DNA from: Pontibacter sp. E15-1
GTDB taxonomy: Bacteria > Bacteroidota > Bacteroidia > Cytophagales > Hymenobacteraceae
Reading direction: 5' to 3'
Length of the DNA: 64,000 nt
NCBI RefSeq assembly: GCF_022601975.1
Contig: NZ_JAKVIR010000013.1
Coordinates: 98,443-162,442 of the forward strand
The notes beneath the pieces are model-generated. The model was given only the letters and a program-made list of their open reading frames with translations, searched no databases and was not told where the DNA came from. Made by a program: the position numbers and the translations under genes. This document shows, one piece after another, positions 44,870 to 53,590 of the stretch; position 1 is the stretch's first letter, and every line of letters starts with the position of its first letter.

Positions 44870-45546
44870 GGGGTGGCCCATTTATACCCCATCCCATACA
44901 CGGTTTTGATATAGTCGTGGCCGGTGGCGCTGGTGAGCTTCTTGCGCAGGTTCTTTATCTGCAGGTACACAAAGTTGTAGTTGTCGGTCATGTCGTAGCT
45001 GTCGCCCCACAGGTGCTCGGCAATGGACTGGTGGCTGAGCATGCGCTTTCGGTTCACCACAAAGTAGAGCAGCAGTTCATACTCCTTTTTGGTCAGGGTG
45101 AGCTCCTGCCCGTTTACGGAGGCCACCTTGGCCGCCGTGTCTATGTGGAGGGCGTCGTCCACCTGCATCACCTCGTGGCCGTGGTAGCTTTTGCGCCGGA
45201 TCAGCGCGTTGATGCGGGCGTTGAGCTCCTCCAGGTGGAAGGGCTTGGTGATGTAGTCGTCGGCCCCTAGGTTCAGGCCCGTGAGCTTGTCGTGCAGCGA
45301 GTCTTTGGCCGACACGATGAGCACCCCCGCCTCAGAGCCCCGGCGCTTGAGTTGCTTCAGCAGCTCAAGCCCGTTGCCGTCGGGCAGCGTAATATCCAGC
45401 ACCACGGCATCGTAGTGGTAGAGCATAATTTTTTCCTGGGCGGAGGAAAAGGTAGTGGCGTGCTCACACAGAAAGCCGTGTTCTGCCATGTAATTTTCTA
45501 TTTCGCCCAATAAAAGCGGCTCGTCCTCGATAATAAGCAATTTCAT
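44866..45546 (-). CDS. OmpR/PhoB family response regulator
   Basis: 226 residues from the ATG at 45546; the open frame upstream is not conserved in character. The receiver domain has MKLLIIEDEPLLLGEI, the phospho-accepting Asp in AVVLDITLPDGNGLELL (near 51), and VLIVSAKDSLHDKL with switch residues. The winged-helix C-terminus has LTKKEYELLLYFVVNRKR and a recognition helix in YLQIKNLRKKL. It is transcribed together with the kinase and diverges from the epimerase-ArnT operon across 266 bases, a natural target. Confidence 0.95.
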   Translation of the reverse strand: MKLLIIEDEPLLLGEIENYMAEHGFLCEHATTFSSAQEKIMLYHYDAVVLDITLPDGNGLELLKQLKRRGSEAGVLIVSAKDSLHDKLTGLNLGADDYITKPFHLEELNARINALIRRKSYHGHEVMQVDDALHIDTAAKVASVNGQELTLTKKEYELLLYFVVNRKRMLSHQSIAEHLWGDSYDMTDNYNFVYLQIKNLRKKLTSATGHDYIKTVYGMGYKWATP

Positions 45547-45812
45547 CTTAACTTTATTCAAAACAGCAGGGTATAGGCAATATACTCTTGCTGAGGGGTA
45601 TGGGCAAGTATAGGTAAAAAACCCGGATGTTGCGCTGCCCTGGTGGCATGTGGCAGAAAGTACAGATTTTCTACAGATTCTGCACCTTATATTTACAGCC
45701 GGCCTGCACACGGCCAGGGTATACCCCACCGGCTTGTGCACGGCCTGGAAGCCGGAACAGAGAAGCTTGCGAACGTGCGGCTTGGCAGACCGGTTAACTT
45801 TTTAAGTGACGT
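45547..45812. other. divergent promoter region between two-component system and glycosylation operon
   Basis: No gene. The plus strand has TATATTTA at 45688-45695, one base short of TAnnTTTG, and a GGTATACC palindrome at 45718-45725. The region would hold promoters in both directions. Confidence 0.45.
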
Positions 45813-46871
45813 ATGGCAAAGAGGCTTAGGGTTTTAGTAACTGGCAGCGCTGGCTTTATAGGCCACCACCTGGCACTGGCATTGCAGGAGTTGGGCTGCA
45901 CGGTGGTGGGGCTCGATGCCATCCTGTCGTACTACGACCCCATGCTGAAGTATGGGCGCCTGGCCCTGCAGGGCTTTGAGCGGCACGACATCCGCTACAA
46001 CCAGCTGCTGGGCAGCAACCTAAAGGAGGGCCTTTCCTTCATTCACCTTGACCTGACCGACGAGCTTGCCCTGAACAGGCTTTTTGAGGAGCAGCGTTTC
46101 GACGTGGTGGTGAACCTAGCAGCACAGGCTGGCGTGCGCTACAGCATGGACCATCCGCAGTCATACGTGACCAGCAACCTCGTTGGCTTCGCCAATGTGC
46201 TGGAGAGCTGCCGGCAGCACCACATCAAGCACCTCCTGTTCGCCTCCTCCAGCTCGGTGTATGGCCTCAACCAGGAGACGCCTTTCAAAACCAGCATGAA
46301 GACGGACCAGCCCATCTCGTTTTATGCCGCCACCAAGAAAGCGAACGAGGTAATGGCCCACAGCTACGCGCACCTATACCAGATTCCGATGACGGGGCTT
46401 AGGTTTTTTACCGTGTATGGCCCCTGGGGCAGGCCCGACATGGCCTACTACAGCTTTACCAAGGCGATCCTGGCGGGCACCCCGATCAAAGTGTTCAACA
46501 ACGGAAACATGCACCGCGACTTCACTTTTATCGACGACGTGGTGCGCAGCATCGTGAAGCTGATCGACGTGCTGCCAGCGCCCGCCCCGACAGCCCCGTA
46601 TAAAATCTACAACATCGGCAACAGCCAGCCAGAGCACCTGCTGGAGCTGATCGCAACCATTGAGCGGCTGCTCGGCAAGAAGGCGATCATTGACCTGCAC
46701 CCGATGCAACCCGGCGACGTGGAGGCCACTTTCGCGGATGTGGAAGACCTGAAGGCCGCTGCCGATTTTCACCCTGACACCCCGCTCGCGGAAGGTCTGG
46801 CCCAATTTGTAGCGTGGTATCTGGCTTACCATGGCAAACAGGCGAAAAACGCGATGAACGCCTCTGACTGA
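45813..46871 (+). CDS. NAD-dependent sugar nucleotide epimerase, UDP-glucuronate 4-epimerase-like
   Basis: 352 residues. The Rossmann motif VLVTGSAGFIGHHLALAL binds NAD. AAQAGVRYSMDHPQSYV is typical of UDP-glucuronate 4-epimerases, and the short-chain catalytic pair is in YAATKKANEV with SSSSVYG. RFFTVYGPWGRPDMAYY and FNNGNMHRDFTFIDDVV complete the fit. It likely makes UDP-galacturonate from UDP-glucuronate in the cytosol. As first gene of the ArnC/LAB_N/ArnT-like run it could supply the sugar that is transferred to the envelope lipid. Confidence 0.9.
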   Translation: MAKRLRVLVTGSAGFIGHHLALALQELGCTVVGLDAILSYYDPMLKYGRLALQGFERHDIRYNQLLGSNLKEGLSFIHLDLTDELALNRLFEEQRFDVVVNLAAQAGVRYSMDHPQSYVTSNLVGFANVLESCRQHHIKHLLFASSSSVYGLNQETPFKTSMKTDQPISFYAATKKANEVMAHSYAHLYQIPMTGLRFFTVYGPWGRPDMAYYSFTKAILAGTPIKVFNNGNMHRDFTFIDDVVRSIVKLIDVLPAPAPTAPYKIYNIGNSQPEHLLELIATIERLLGKKAIIDLHPMQPGDVEATFADVEDLKAAADFHPDTPLAEGLAQFVAWYLAYHGKQAKNAMNASD

Positions 46872-46969
46872 ACTATTTACACAGGCACGGGTTAAATACA
46901 AAAACAAGCCCGCGTGCCGCACCCTGCTTTTACCCGAATTAAATTATACCATATCGTAATCCTGCTTTC

Positions 46970-47722
46970 ATGGCAACGACTGACACCACGCTCACCATCA
47001 TTGTCCCCGTTTACAACGAGGAAGGCTGCCTGACCCGCTTCTGCGAGTCGATGGACGCTTTTTTGCAACAGGCCCCGGTGCCCACGCAGGTACTGTTCGT
47101 GAACGACGGCTCCACCGACAGCAGCCTGGGCCAGATACGGGAAATCTGCCACAGCAAACCGGGCTACAGCTTCATCTCCCTGGACCGGAATAGGGGCCTG
47201 AGCACCGCCATCAAAGCCGGCATCGACCACATCCAGACCACCCACATCGGGTATATCGACTCCGACCTGCAGACCTCGCCCCTGGATTTCCTGCTGTTTT
47301 TTGAGTTTCTGCCCGCCTACCAGATGGTTATCGGCATCAGGGCCCGCCGCAAGGACACCTTTGTGAAGAAAATGTCGTCGAAGATCGCCAATGGCTTTAG
47401 GCGGCGCATGATCAACGACGGGATAAAAGACACGGGCTGCCCACTCAAGATCATGGATACGGCATATGCCAAGCGCGTTCCTTTTTTCGACGGCATGCAC
47501 CGCTTCCTGCCTGCCCTGATCCAATTGCAGGGCGGCAGGGTGAAGCAGCTGCCGGTGCAGCACTTCGAGCGCTTTGCCGGGTACTCCAAGTATCACCTCT
47601 TCAACCGCCTCTGGGGGCCCTTAAACGACACGTTTGCCTTCAGGTGGATGCGCAAGCGCTACATCAACTACCAGATTGCCGAGGCTTTCGAGAACCAGCC
47701 TGTTTCGAATGGACGTATCTGA
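46970..47722 (+). CDS. polyprenyl-phosphate glycosyltransferase, ArnC/DPM1-like GT2
   Basis: 250 residues. LTIIVPVYNEEGCLTRFCES opens the GT2 domain, followed by LFVNDGSTDSSL, a metal site GYIDSDLQTSP near 100, and the KDTGCPLKIMDTAY segment typical of DPM1/ArnC transferases. No C-terminal membrane pair is visible, unlike ArnC itself. It should attach a sugar from a nucleotide donor to a polyprenyl phosphate on the cytosolic face. Its end overlaps the LAB_N gene by 14 bases. The downstream GT39 enzyme would use the product. Confidence 0.88.
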   Translation: MATTDTTLTIIVPVYNEEGCLTRFCESMDAFLQQAPVPTQVLFVNDGSTDSSLGQIREICHSKPGYSFISLDRNRGLSTAIKAGIDHIQTTHIGYIDSDLQTSPLDFLLFFEFLPAYQMVIGIRARRKDTFVKKMSSKIANGFRRRMINDGIKDTGCPLKIMDTAYAKRVPFFDGMHRFLPALIQLQGGRVKQLPVQHFERFAGYSKYHLFNRLWGPLNDTFAFRWMRKRYINYQIAEAFENQPVSNGRI

Positions 47723-48362
47723 GTTGTTGATATATGGGGTCGGGCTACTGGCGCAGGTCCTTTTCTCGGCCCGTATCCTGATCCAGTGGATCATGTCGGA
47801 GAAGGCGGGAAAGGTGCTCTCGCCTGCCTCGTTCTGGACTACCAGCCTTATTGCCTCCATCCTGCTGATGGTGTATGGCGCGCTCCGCAACGACATCGTC
47901 ATCATCGGGGGGCAGGTGATTTCTTATTTCATCTACCTGCGCAACATCAAGCTCAAAAACATGTGGGACGCGCTGGCACCGCCCGTGCGCTGGGGAGCCG
48001 TGGCCTTTCCGTTTCTGGCGGCGGGCTGGCTGCTCTGGAGCGAGCAGTATAGCTTCAGTTACATCATGGAGCACAGCAAGATCTCCGGGGCGCTGATTGC
48101 CTGGGGAGGGGCCGGGCAGCTGGTCTTCACGCTGCGCTTCGTCTACCAGTGGTACTACTCGGAGCGGGCGCAGGAGTCGGTTATACCCAACGGGTTCTGG
48201 GTCATCAGCCTGGTGGGCAGCCTCATGATCATCTCCTACGCCGTCCTCCGCCTCGACCCCGTGCTTTTCCTGGGGCAGATCTTTGGCGTGGTGGCCTATA
48301 GCCGCAATTTCATGATCGGGTTGCGCGAGGCGCAGCCGCAACAACACTCCACTACCAACTAA
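47709..48362 (+). CDS. LAB_N (lipid A biosynthesis N-terminal) domain membrane protein, duplicated
   Basis: 217 residues from the ATG at 47709. Two related units of about 75 residues are visible, each with three short membrane helices: LLAQVLFSARILIQWIMSEK with LSPASFWTTSL in the first, and AGQLVFTLRFVYQWYYSERA with IPNGFWVISLVGS in the second. LAB_N proteins occur beside ArnC- and ArnT-like enzymes. The small-helix layout resembles small flippases, so a role in moving the polyprenyl sugar is conceivable but unproven. It sits between the ArnC-like and ArnT-like genes, with 4 bases to the next. Confidence 0.88.
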   Translation: MDVSELLIYGVGLLAQVLFSARILIQWIMSEKAGKVLSPASFWTTSLIASILLMVYGALRNDIVIIGGQVISYFIYLRNIKLKNMWDALAPPVRWGAVAFPFLAAGWLLWSEQYSFSYIMEHSKISGALIAWGGAGQLVFTLRFVYQWYYSERAQESVIPNGFWVISLVGSLMIISYAVLRLDPVLFLGQIFGVVAYSRNFMIGLREAQPQQHSTTN

Positions 48363-48366
48363 ACCC

Positions 48367-50004
48367 ATGCTAGAATCTGATCGCCTGCGCAGTAGCCAGC
48401 TGCTGTATGGCCTGCTGTTCGTGTTCTTTTTGCTGCTGCTCTACAATGCCGGAGGCTGGGGCGTGATTGAGACCAGCGAGGCCCGCTACGCTGAGATCAG
48501 CCGCGAGATGCTGCGCAGCGGCGACTGGCTGCACCCGCGACTGCTTGGCATCCAGCACTTCCATAAGCCGCCCGTTACCTATATGCTTTCTGCTTTCGGG
48601 ATGGAGCTTTTTGGGGTAAACCCCTTCGGGGCGAGGTTTTTCCTGCAGGTCTCGCTGGTGCTGCAGGCCCTGCTGGTCTACCTGATCGGCCAGCTGCTTT
48701 TCCGGAACAGCAAGCAGGCGCTGATTGCCGTGGTGGTCTACATCACGATGCCCGCCGTCCTGATCTCGGCCCGCAACCTCACCACCGACTCCTTCCTGAC
48801 CACCTTTGAGCTGGCGGCCATCTGGGCCTGGCTGAGGTATAAAAGCCGGTATGCCGCTGGCTGGCTATACCTCTTTTACCTGCTGCTGGCCATCGCTTTC
48901 CTCACCAAAGGACCGGTGGGGCTGATCTTCCCGGCGCTGGTGGCCATTGGCTATCAGAAACCAGCTGTGTCGGGCTATACAAAGGGGAGAAACGCATGGC
49001 ACCACCTGCCAGCTGTGCTGCTGTTTCTGCTGGTCGGGGCGTCGTGGTATGGCTACCTTATCTGGGAAGACCCGAAATTCTTTGACTACTTTTTTCTGAA
49101 GCACACGGTGCAGCGCTATGCCAACCCCGAGGCGTTCGGCCGGTCTAAGCCGTGGTGGTTTTACATTGTGCTGGCCCCGGCGCTGAGTCTGCCGTGGGCA
49201 GCCATTCTGGCGGTGCAGTATAAAAAGTTACGTGAGCCTTCTTTGCCTCAGAAAAGGCTGTTTATCCTTTGGCTACTGTTGCCGCTCGTGTTTTTCTCCT
49301 TCTCCAGTTCCAAGCTCATCTTATACATCCTGCCGCTGTTTGCCGGTATGGCGCTGCTGATGGCCTGGCTCCTGACGAACCTGGCCCCGAAAGCCGTTAA
49401 AAAAGCCGCCGCCGGCAGTCTGGTGTTCTTTGCCGTGCTAGCCGTCGCCCTTCTGGTGGCTCCTGTGCTGCCTGTGGGCATACGTCTGCCCTGGGCGGCC
49501 TTGCTATACCCTGTCCTGATGCTGGCGATTCTTTTCCTGCTCTGGCGCTCCGATGCTCTGCCGCTCAATAAACTCCTGCTGAGCAGCCTCGCATTCACGC
49601 TACTGCTCCTGCCCTACTCTACGCACCTGCTGGGCAACAACCCCGGCATGACCAACGGAAGCACGCACATCGCAAACTTGATCACGGCCAGGAAACTGCA
49701 GGACCGCAACATCCTGGTATATGACAAGCTGCTGCCCTCTCTTGCCTTCGAGCTCGACAAGCAGCTGATCACGCTCCACAACAAAAACAACGACTTAGTG
49801 CGCGAAACGCAGTTTGAGCGTGACGAAGCCTGGCGCTCGCTGCTGCTGGAACTCGGCCAGCCCGACGACCTGACACGCGTGAAGGCGCTGCTGGAGCGGC
49901 AACCGGTACTGGTGGTGCGCAACGAACTACCGCCTGAACAGGCCTGGATGGCGCGTTACTTCCAGCATAAGCAAAAAGTTGGCAAGTGGGTGGTGTATTA
50001 TTGA
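48367..50004 (+). CDS. ArnT-like glycosyltransferase family 39 membrane protein
   Basis: 545 residues, about twelve membrane segments. The first periplasmic loop carries the GT39 signature GVIETSEARYAEISREML with the conserved Glu/Asp-type catalytic residues, then WLHPRLLGIQHFHKPPVTYML. GRSKPWWFYIVLAPALSLPW is also typical. ArnT enzymes move a sugar from a polyprenyl phosphate to lipid A at the periplasmic face, lowering surface charge and often giving peptide resistance; other GT39 members glycosylate lipids or proteins. It is the last gene of a four-gene run. Confidence 0.9.
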   Translation: MLESDRLRSSQLLYGLLFVFFLLLLYNAGGWGVIETSEARYAEISREMLRSGDWLHPRLLGIQHFHKPPVTYMLSAFGMELFGVNPFGARFFLQVSLVLQALLVYLIGQLLFRNSKQALIAVVVYITMPAVLISARNLTTDSFLTTFELAAIWAWLRYKSRYAAGWLYLFYLLLAIAFLTKGPVGLIFPALVAIGYQKPAVSGYTKGRNAWHHLPAVLLFLLVGASWYGYLIWEDPKFFDYFFLKHTVQRYANPEAFGRSKPWWFYIVLAPALSLPWAAILAVQYKKLREPSLPQKRLFILWLLLPLVFFSFSSSKLILYILPLFAGMALLMAWLLTNLAPKAVKKAAAGSLVFFAVLAVALLVAPVLPVGIRLPWAALLYPVLMLAILFLLWRSDALPLNKLLLSSLAFTLLLLPYSTHLLGNNPGMTNGSTHIANLITARKLQDRNILVYDKLLPSLAFELDKQLITLHNKNNDLVRETQFERDEAWRSLLLELGQPDDLTRVKALLERQPVLVVRNELPPEQAWMARYFQHKQKVGKWVVYY

Positions 50005-50132
50005 TGTAAACGCGGGACGTATAATACTGAATGAGAAAACGATGCAGTGCTTTTTAAAAACCTTGGCCTTACTTACGCTAGCACACCTGAGTCCTCCCGG
50101 GTACTTTAAAAGCCTGATAAGACTACTCTGAT

Positions 50133-50154
50133 GCCCGCCCTGTAAAACGCGGGC
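50133..50154. terminator. weak hairpin between the convergent GT39 and LuxR genes
   Basis: GCCCGC (50133-50138) and GCGGGC (50149-50154) form a 6-bp stem with a 10-base loop. T-tracts are poor on both sides. Confidence 0.35.
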
Positions 50155-50185
50155 GTGCTAATGTTCTATTCGATTAACTTGAACT

Positions 50186-50968
50186 TTATACCACCCCTGA
50201 TTTCACAGCAAAGGAGATAAGTGCCGGAGTGCTTCTGCAACCCGTTTTGCGCAGGATGTTCCTTCGGTGCGTCTGCACCGTGCTCTTGCTTATAAAAAGC
50301 TGTTCTCCTATTTCTTCGCTCTTATAGCCCTGGGCAAGTAATAACAGCACCTCTATTTCCCTTGCAGAAAGCAAGTTGTGAGCAGGAAGGCATACTTTTT
50401 CAACAGGAACGATGGTGTAGGAGGGCTCCCCATTGAGGCCAATGAAGGAGAGCACAGGGGCGCCACCCTGCTTCAGATGAGAAATGTCCGTATGAGTGCC
50501 AAGGGTGCGCAGCACATGCCCCTGCTCATCAAACTGTATGGTGACCACCTGCTGTAGAATCCGGATATACTCCCCGTTCTTTTTTCTGATGCGGTAGTCA
50601 TAGCGGACTTTGTAGTTCGGTATCTGCTCCAAGGTCAACCCGGAGAAAAACTCCCCGACTTTTTTCTCACAGGACAGAAACCAGTACTGATCTTCTGGAT
50701 GTATAATACTCATTATAAATGCAACGTCTACCTCTTCAGGCGCATACCCTAGCACGGAAGTCACCTCTGCACTCACCAGGTCGAAGGAAAAGGCCCTTAC
50801 ATTGAGTATAAAATAGTAATACTCTCCTACCTGAAAGAAGGAAAGAAGCCGTTTATGCAGCTCGAGCTCAAATTTGGTGTTCTCTGCAGTAACGGCTCCT
50901 CCGTTCCCATTCCTCTCAGAAATTACTTTCCAGATTCTTTGCGCTTGTTCATTTATAGCTGGCTTCAT
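50186..50968 (-). CDS. PAS domain LuxR-family transcriptional regulator
   Basis: 260 residues from the ATG at 50968; a methionine 10 codons upstream is also possible. A PAS domain of the PAS_3 type spans about 45-165 (FDLVSAEVTSVLGYAPEEVD, IHPEDQYWFLS, YRIRKKNGEYIRIL). The C-terminal HTH is LSAREIEVLLLLAQGYKSEE, then FISKSTVQTHRRNILRKTG. Such one-component regulators couple a sensory PAS to DNA binding. No target is evident from position; it is convergent with the GT39 gene and precedes the tRNA-Leu region. Confidence 0.9.
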   Translation of the reverse strand: MKPAINEQAQRIWKVISERNGNGGAVTAENTKFELELHKRLLSFFQVGEYYYFILNVRAFSFDLVSAEVTSVLGYAPEEVDVAFIMSIIHPEDQYWFLSCEKKVGEFFSGLTLEQIPNYKVRYDYRIRKKNGEYIRILQQVVTIQFDEQGHVLRTLGTHTDISHLKQGGAPVLSFIGLNGEPSYTIVPVEKVCLPAHNLLSAREIEVLLLLAQGYKSEEIGEQLFISKSTVQTHRRNILRKTGCRSTPALISFAVKSGVV

Positions 50969-51326
50969 TTGCTTTTGACTTTTAAGTGCAGCCCACAACT
51001 CTAATGGTTTGCCTGCAGCAAGTGCACCCGATAGATAGGACAGTAAATAGTTGTGATAGAATCACTTACGTAGATTCTAAAAATGAGGCGCTCACCGAAA
51101 ACCTAATATTTCAACGCTTGCCCAATGGAAGATCTGTCACCCGAATTCGCTTTGGGTTGACCTTACCTCAAGATACAGCAGTGCGTGTTGCACGCCCCAT
51201 TAAATATAGCCGTAATCTGGGCTAAAACTCCCTATACTTCTTCAGGGATAAAAGCTTCATTATAAGTAGTTTAACTTAAAGCCATCCCTAAGTCAACGTT
51301 AATGATGAGATCCCTATAACCGGTAT

Positions 51327-51372
51327 AAAACAGAAATCCCCCTGCACCAAAATGCAGGGGGATTTCTGTTTT
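51327..51372. terminator. 20-bp perfect hairpin, bidirectional terminator-like
   Basis: Arms 51327-51346 and 51353-51372 (core CAGAAATCCCCCTGCA) enclose a 6-base loop and have AAAA/TTTT at the outer ends. It has terminator form in both directions, although no plus-strand gene precedes it. Confidence 0.7.
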
Positions 51373-51425
51373 ACGGACAGCCGGCGATTTAAGCGTCAGT
51401 CATCGTCTGGAAAGGCCCGAAAACA

Positions 51426-51453
51426 CAAAAGCCAGTCCGAGGACTGGCTTTTG
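51426..51453 (-). terminator. terminator of tRNA-Leu
   Basis: 13-bp arms CAAAAGCCAGTCC and GGACTGGCTTTTG with a 2-base centre lie 14 bases after the tRNA 3' end on the minus strand, followed by TGTTTTC. Confidence 0.75.
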
Positions 51454-51466
51454 CTAATTGTTGTAG

Positions 51467-51548
51467 TGCGCACGGGGAGATTCGAACTCCCACACCCGAA
51501 GGCACAGGCTTCTGAGACCTGCACGTCTACCAGTTTCGCCACGTGCGC
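51467..51548 (-). tRNA. tRNA-Leu (anticodon CAG)
   Basis: 82 bases. The 7-bp acceptor stem GCGCACG/CGTGCGC is perfect. The anticodon arm is CAGGT-CTCAGAA-GCCTG, giving anticodon CAG (reads CUG). A long variable arm with TTCG loop and the GTTCGAATC T-loop identify a class II leucine tRNA. CCA is not encoded (A then CTAC). CTG is a very frequent Leu codon in this window, which fits. Confidence 0.95.
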
Positions 51549-51667
51549 GAAACTCAATTTGTTACTGCGTAACACCCAAAAACGCTAAACCCTAGTCGTT
51601 GGTTGGGATTGCAAAGGTAAGCGGTAGTTTTATATATGCAATACCCCCTCTAAAAAAAATCAGCCGG

Positions 51668-52381
51668 TCAGACTACTGTTTCCTCCTCCACAACCGGGTT
51701 AAGCTCCTTTTTGGACAGTCTCTCGATGCGGCGCAGGGTATAAATACCGATGATAACCCACAGAAAGCCAGCAGAAAAACCAGCCAGCACATCGGTGGCG
51801 TAATGCACCCGCAGGTATATCCGGCTAAAGCCGATCAGGAGCACAAAAATCATTAAAAAAGCCACAAAAATATTTCGCCACCGCTTCGGTTGCACATTGT
51901 GCCACACCAGGTAGATGATCAGGCCATAAAACGAGGCCGCCACCATGGAGTGCCCGCTCGGGAAGCTGAGGCCAGAGGCCTCTACCAACGGCATCAGGGG
52001 GCGGGGCCGGTCGAAGAAGAACTTGAGCACCATGTTGAGGGTAATGCTGCCCAGCGCGATAACCGGCACTTTGAGCGAATACCACCTGTGCTTGCGCACA
52101 AACAGGAAATACGCCACCAACAGCAGCGCCGCCGGCGTCAGGAACTGCCGGGAAGCGAAGAAGGTGATTCCCTTGATGAAGATGTCTAAGGAAGGATTTG
52201 CGATTTCCCCGGCAAAGCCAAAGGCCGCCTCGTCAATGTTCAAGGTCTCCCCCTGCATGATTTCTGCACCGAGGTACAGAAAGCCAATGATGCAGATCAG
52301 GAAAAGCAGCCACACAAAAATAAGCTCTATCGTAAATAGTGCGGCCCCAGCCACTGCTTTCTTATAGATTCGTCGGATCAT
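51668..52381 (-). CDS. PAP2 family membrane phosphatase (copy 2)
   Basis: 237 residues, six membrane segments. Motifs are complete: KFFFDRPRP, FPSGHSMVAASFYG and SRIYLRVHYATDVLAG. It is similar to the copy at 42856-43545 along its whole length, including the cytosolic loop HRWYSLKV. It probably acts on a lipid pyrophosphate or lipid phosphate. The tRNA-Leu gene lies about 120 bases beyond its stop, with no operon partner. Confidence 0.92.
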   Translation of the reverse strand: MIRRIYKKAVAGAALFTIELIFVWLLFLICIIGFLYLGAEIMQGETLNIDEAAFGFAGEIANPSLDIFIKGITFFASRQFLTPAALLLVAYFLFVRKHRWYSLKVPVIALGSITLNMVLKFFFDRPRPLMPLVEASGLSFPSGHSMVAASFYGLIIYLVWHNVQPKRWRNIFVAFLMIFVLLIGFSRIYLRVHYATDVLAGFSAGFLWVIIGIYTLRRIERLSKKELNPVVEEETVV

Positions 52382-52492
52382 ACGTGCGTTTTCTAAATTC
52401 TTCTGCGGTGTACGCGTACCAATGTTGCTCCTTTCCTACGTAATCAGGATACGTCAAGGTCATATACCTGTTTAATCCATACCCTTTCCTCC

Positions 52493-53038
52493 ATGCAAGA
52501 CAGCATCCGGCTATTTGTGGCAGCCCTCCTGCCCGAGGCGCTGAAAACGCAGCTTGAAGAACAGCTAGCGCCTTTCCGGCACCCTTCCGTACGGTTTGTG
52601 CCCAGCTCCAATCTGCACCTCACGCTCTACTTTATCGGTAACGTGCCCGTGCAGCAACTCAGTGCCTTTCAGGAAAAAATACAGGAGGTGGCCGCGCGGC
52701 ACGCTCCCTTCACCCTGAACTATGCGTGCACCGAGCCCGGGCCAAACCAGAGGCGACCCCGGTTGGTGTGGGCCCGGTTCGAAGCGCACGAGGCCTTCAG
52801 CGCCCTGAGTGACGAGCTGACCACGGCCTTGGCCACGCACCCCCCAAAGCGGCGCAAGGCCATACCCCACGTCACGCTGGCGCGTTTCCGGAAAGACGTC
52901 CCGTTGCCAGAGGTTCTGCCAATCGTGCGGGCAGAGGCACCGTTGGCGCTCGGGGTGCAGGAAGTGGCGCTGTGGCAGTCGGAGCTGGCCTCGCCGCACC
53001 CGGTCTATTCTGTGCTCAAAACTTTCCGGCTGGGCTAA
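52493..53038 (+). CDS. thpR: RNA 2',3'-cyclic phosphodiesterase (ThpR/LigT family)
   Basis: 181 residues. Two H-x-T-x catalytic motifs are present, HLTLYFIGNV near 43 and HVTLARFRK near 125, as required in the 2H phosphoesterase superfamily. IRLFVAALLPEALKTQL is the usual N-terminus. It hydrolyses 2',3'-cyclic ends of RNA and can reversibly ligate tRNA halves in vitro; its role in the cell is unclear. It precedes the CinA-C gene by 60 bases. Confidence 0.93.
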   Translation: MQDSIRLFVAALLPEALKTQLEEQLAPFRHPSVRFVPSSNLHLTLYFIGNVPVQQLSAFQEKIQEVAARHAPFTLNYACTEPGPNQRRPRLVWARFEAHEAFSALSDELTTALATHPPKRRKAIPHVTLARFRKDVPLPEVLPIVRAEAPLALGVQEVALWQSELASPHPVYSVLKTFRLG

Positions 53039-53098
53039 ACCCGCCACCGCCAGACACAGTATGATAAGCACTGTGCCAAAACCTGAACCAACACCTAT

Positions 53099-53590
53099 AT
53101 GAACCAAACAGAGCTGACCAAACTGACGATGGACCTGAAAGACAAAGAACTGACCGTGGCCTTTGCGGAGAGCTGCACGGCGGGCCTGCTTTCCTCTGAG
53201 TTCGTGAAAGCCAAAGGAAGCAGCCAGGTGCTGCTCGGGAGCCTGGTGGTATACCAACCCGAAGTAAAGCACAAGCTGTTGGGCGTGCGCAAAGAGACGC
53301 TGGAGCTATACACGGCCGAGTCGCAGCAGGTGACCAACGAGATGGTGATGGGCCTGAAAAAGCAGCTGGACGCCGACATCTGCATTGCCACCACCGGCCT
53401 GGCCGGAGAGGGCGGCTCTGAGACGGCGGAAAAACCTGTGGGCACCATGTTCGTGTCTTTCCTGTATGACGGCAAGGCCGAGGAGTTCCGGGAGGTTTTC
53501 GAGGGAAGCGCCGAGAGCATCCGGAAGGAACTGGTCGACTACATTTTCCGGAAGCTGCGCGGCGTTCTGGACGAGCACTATGCCCGCTGA
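53099..53590 (+). CDS. CinA C-terminal domain protein, nicotinamide-nucleotide amidohydrolase (PncC) type
   Basis: 163 residues, the length of the stand-alone CinA-C domain. AFAESCTAGLLSSEFVKAKG carries the catalytic Ser, LLGSLVVYQPEVKHKLLGV follows, and ATTGLAGEGGSE completes the pocket. PncC deamidates nicotinamide mononucleotide in NAD salvage. A Glu-rich GLAGEGGSETAEKP loop differs from the common GIAGPGGGT form, so activity on NMN is likely but not certain. It overlaps the next gene by 11 bases. Confidence 0.87.
   Translation: MNQTELTKLTMDLKDKELTVAFAESCTAGLLSSEFVKAKGSSQVLLGSLVVYQPEVKHKLLGVRKETLELYTAESQQVTNEMVMGLKKQLDADICIATTGLAGEGGSETAEKPVGTMFVSFLYDGKAEEFREVFEGSAESIRKELVDYIFRKLRGVLDEHYAR

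Noticed and set aside
50986..51225. Small frame upstream of the LuxR gene
   Set aside because: It lies in the LuxR promoter region and lacks features.
51352..51588. 78-codon frame across tRNA-Leu
   Set aside because: It overlaps the tRNA and its terminator in antisense; spurious.
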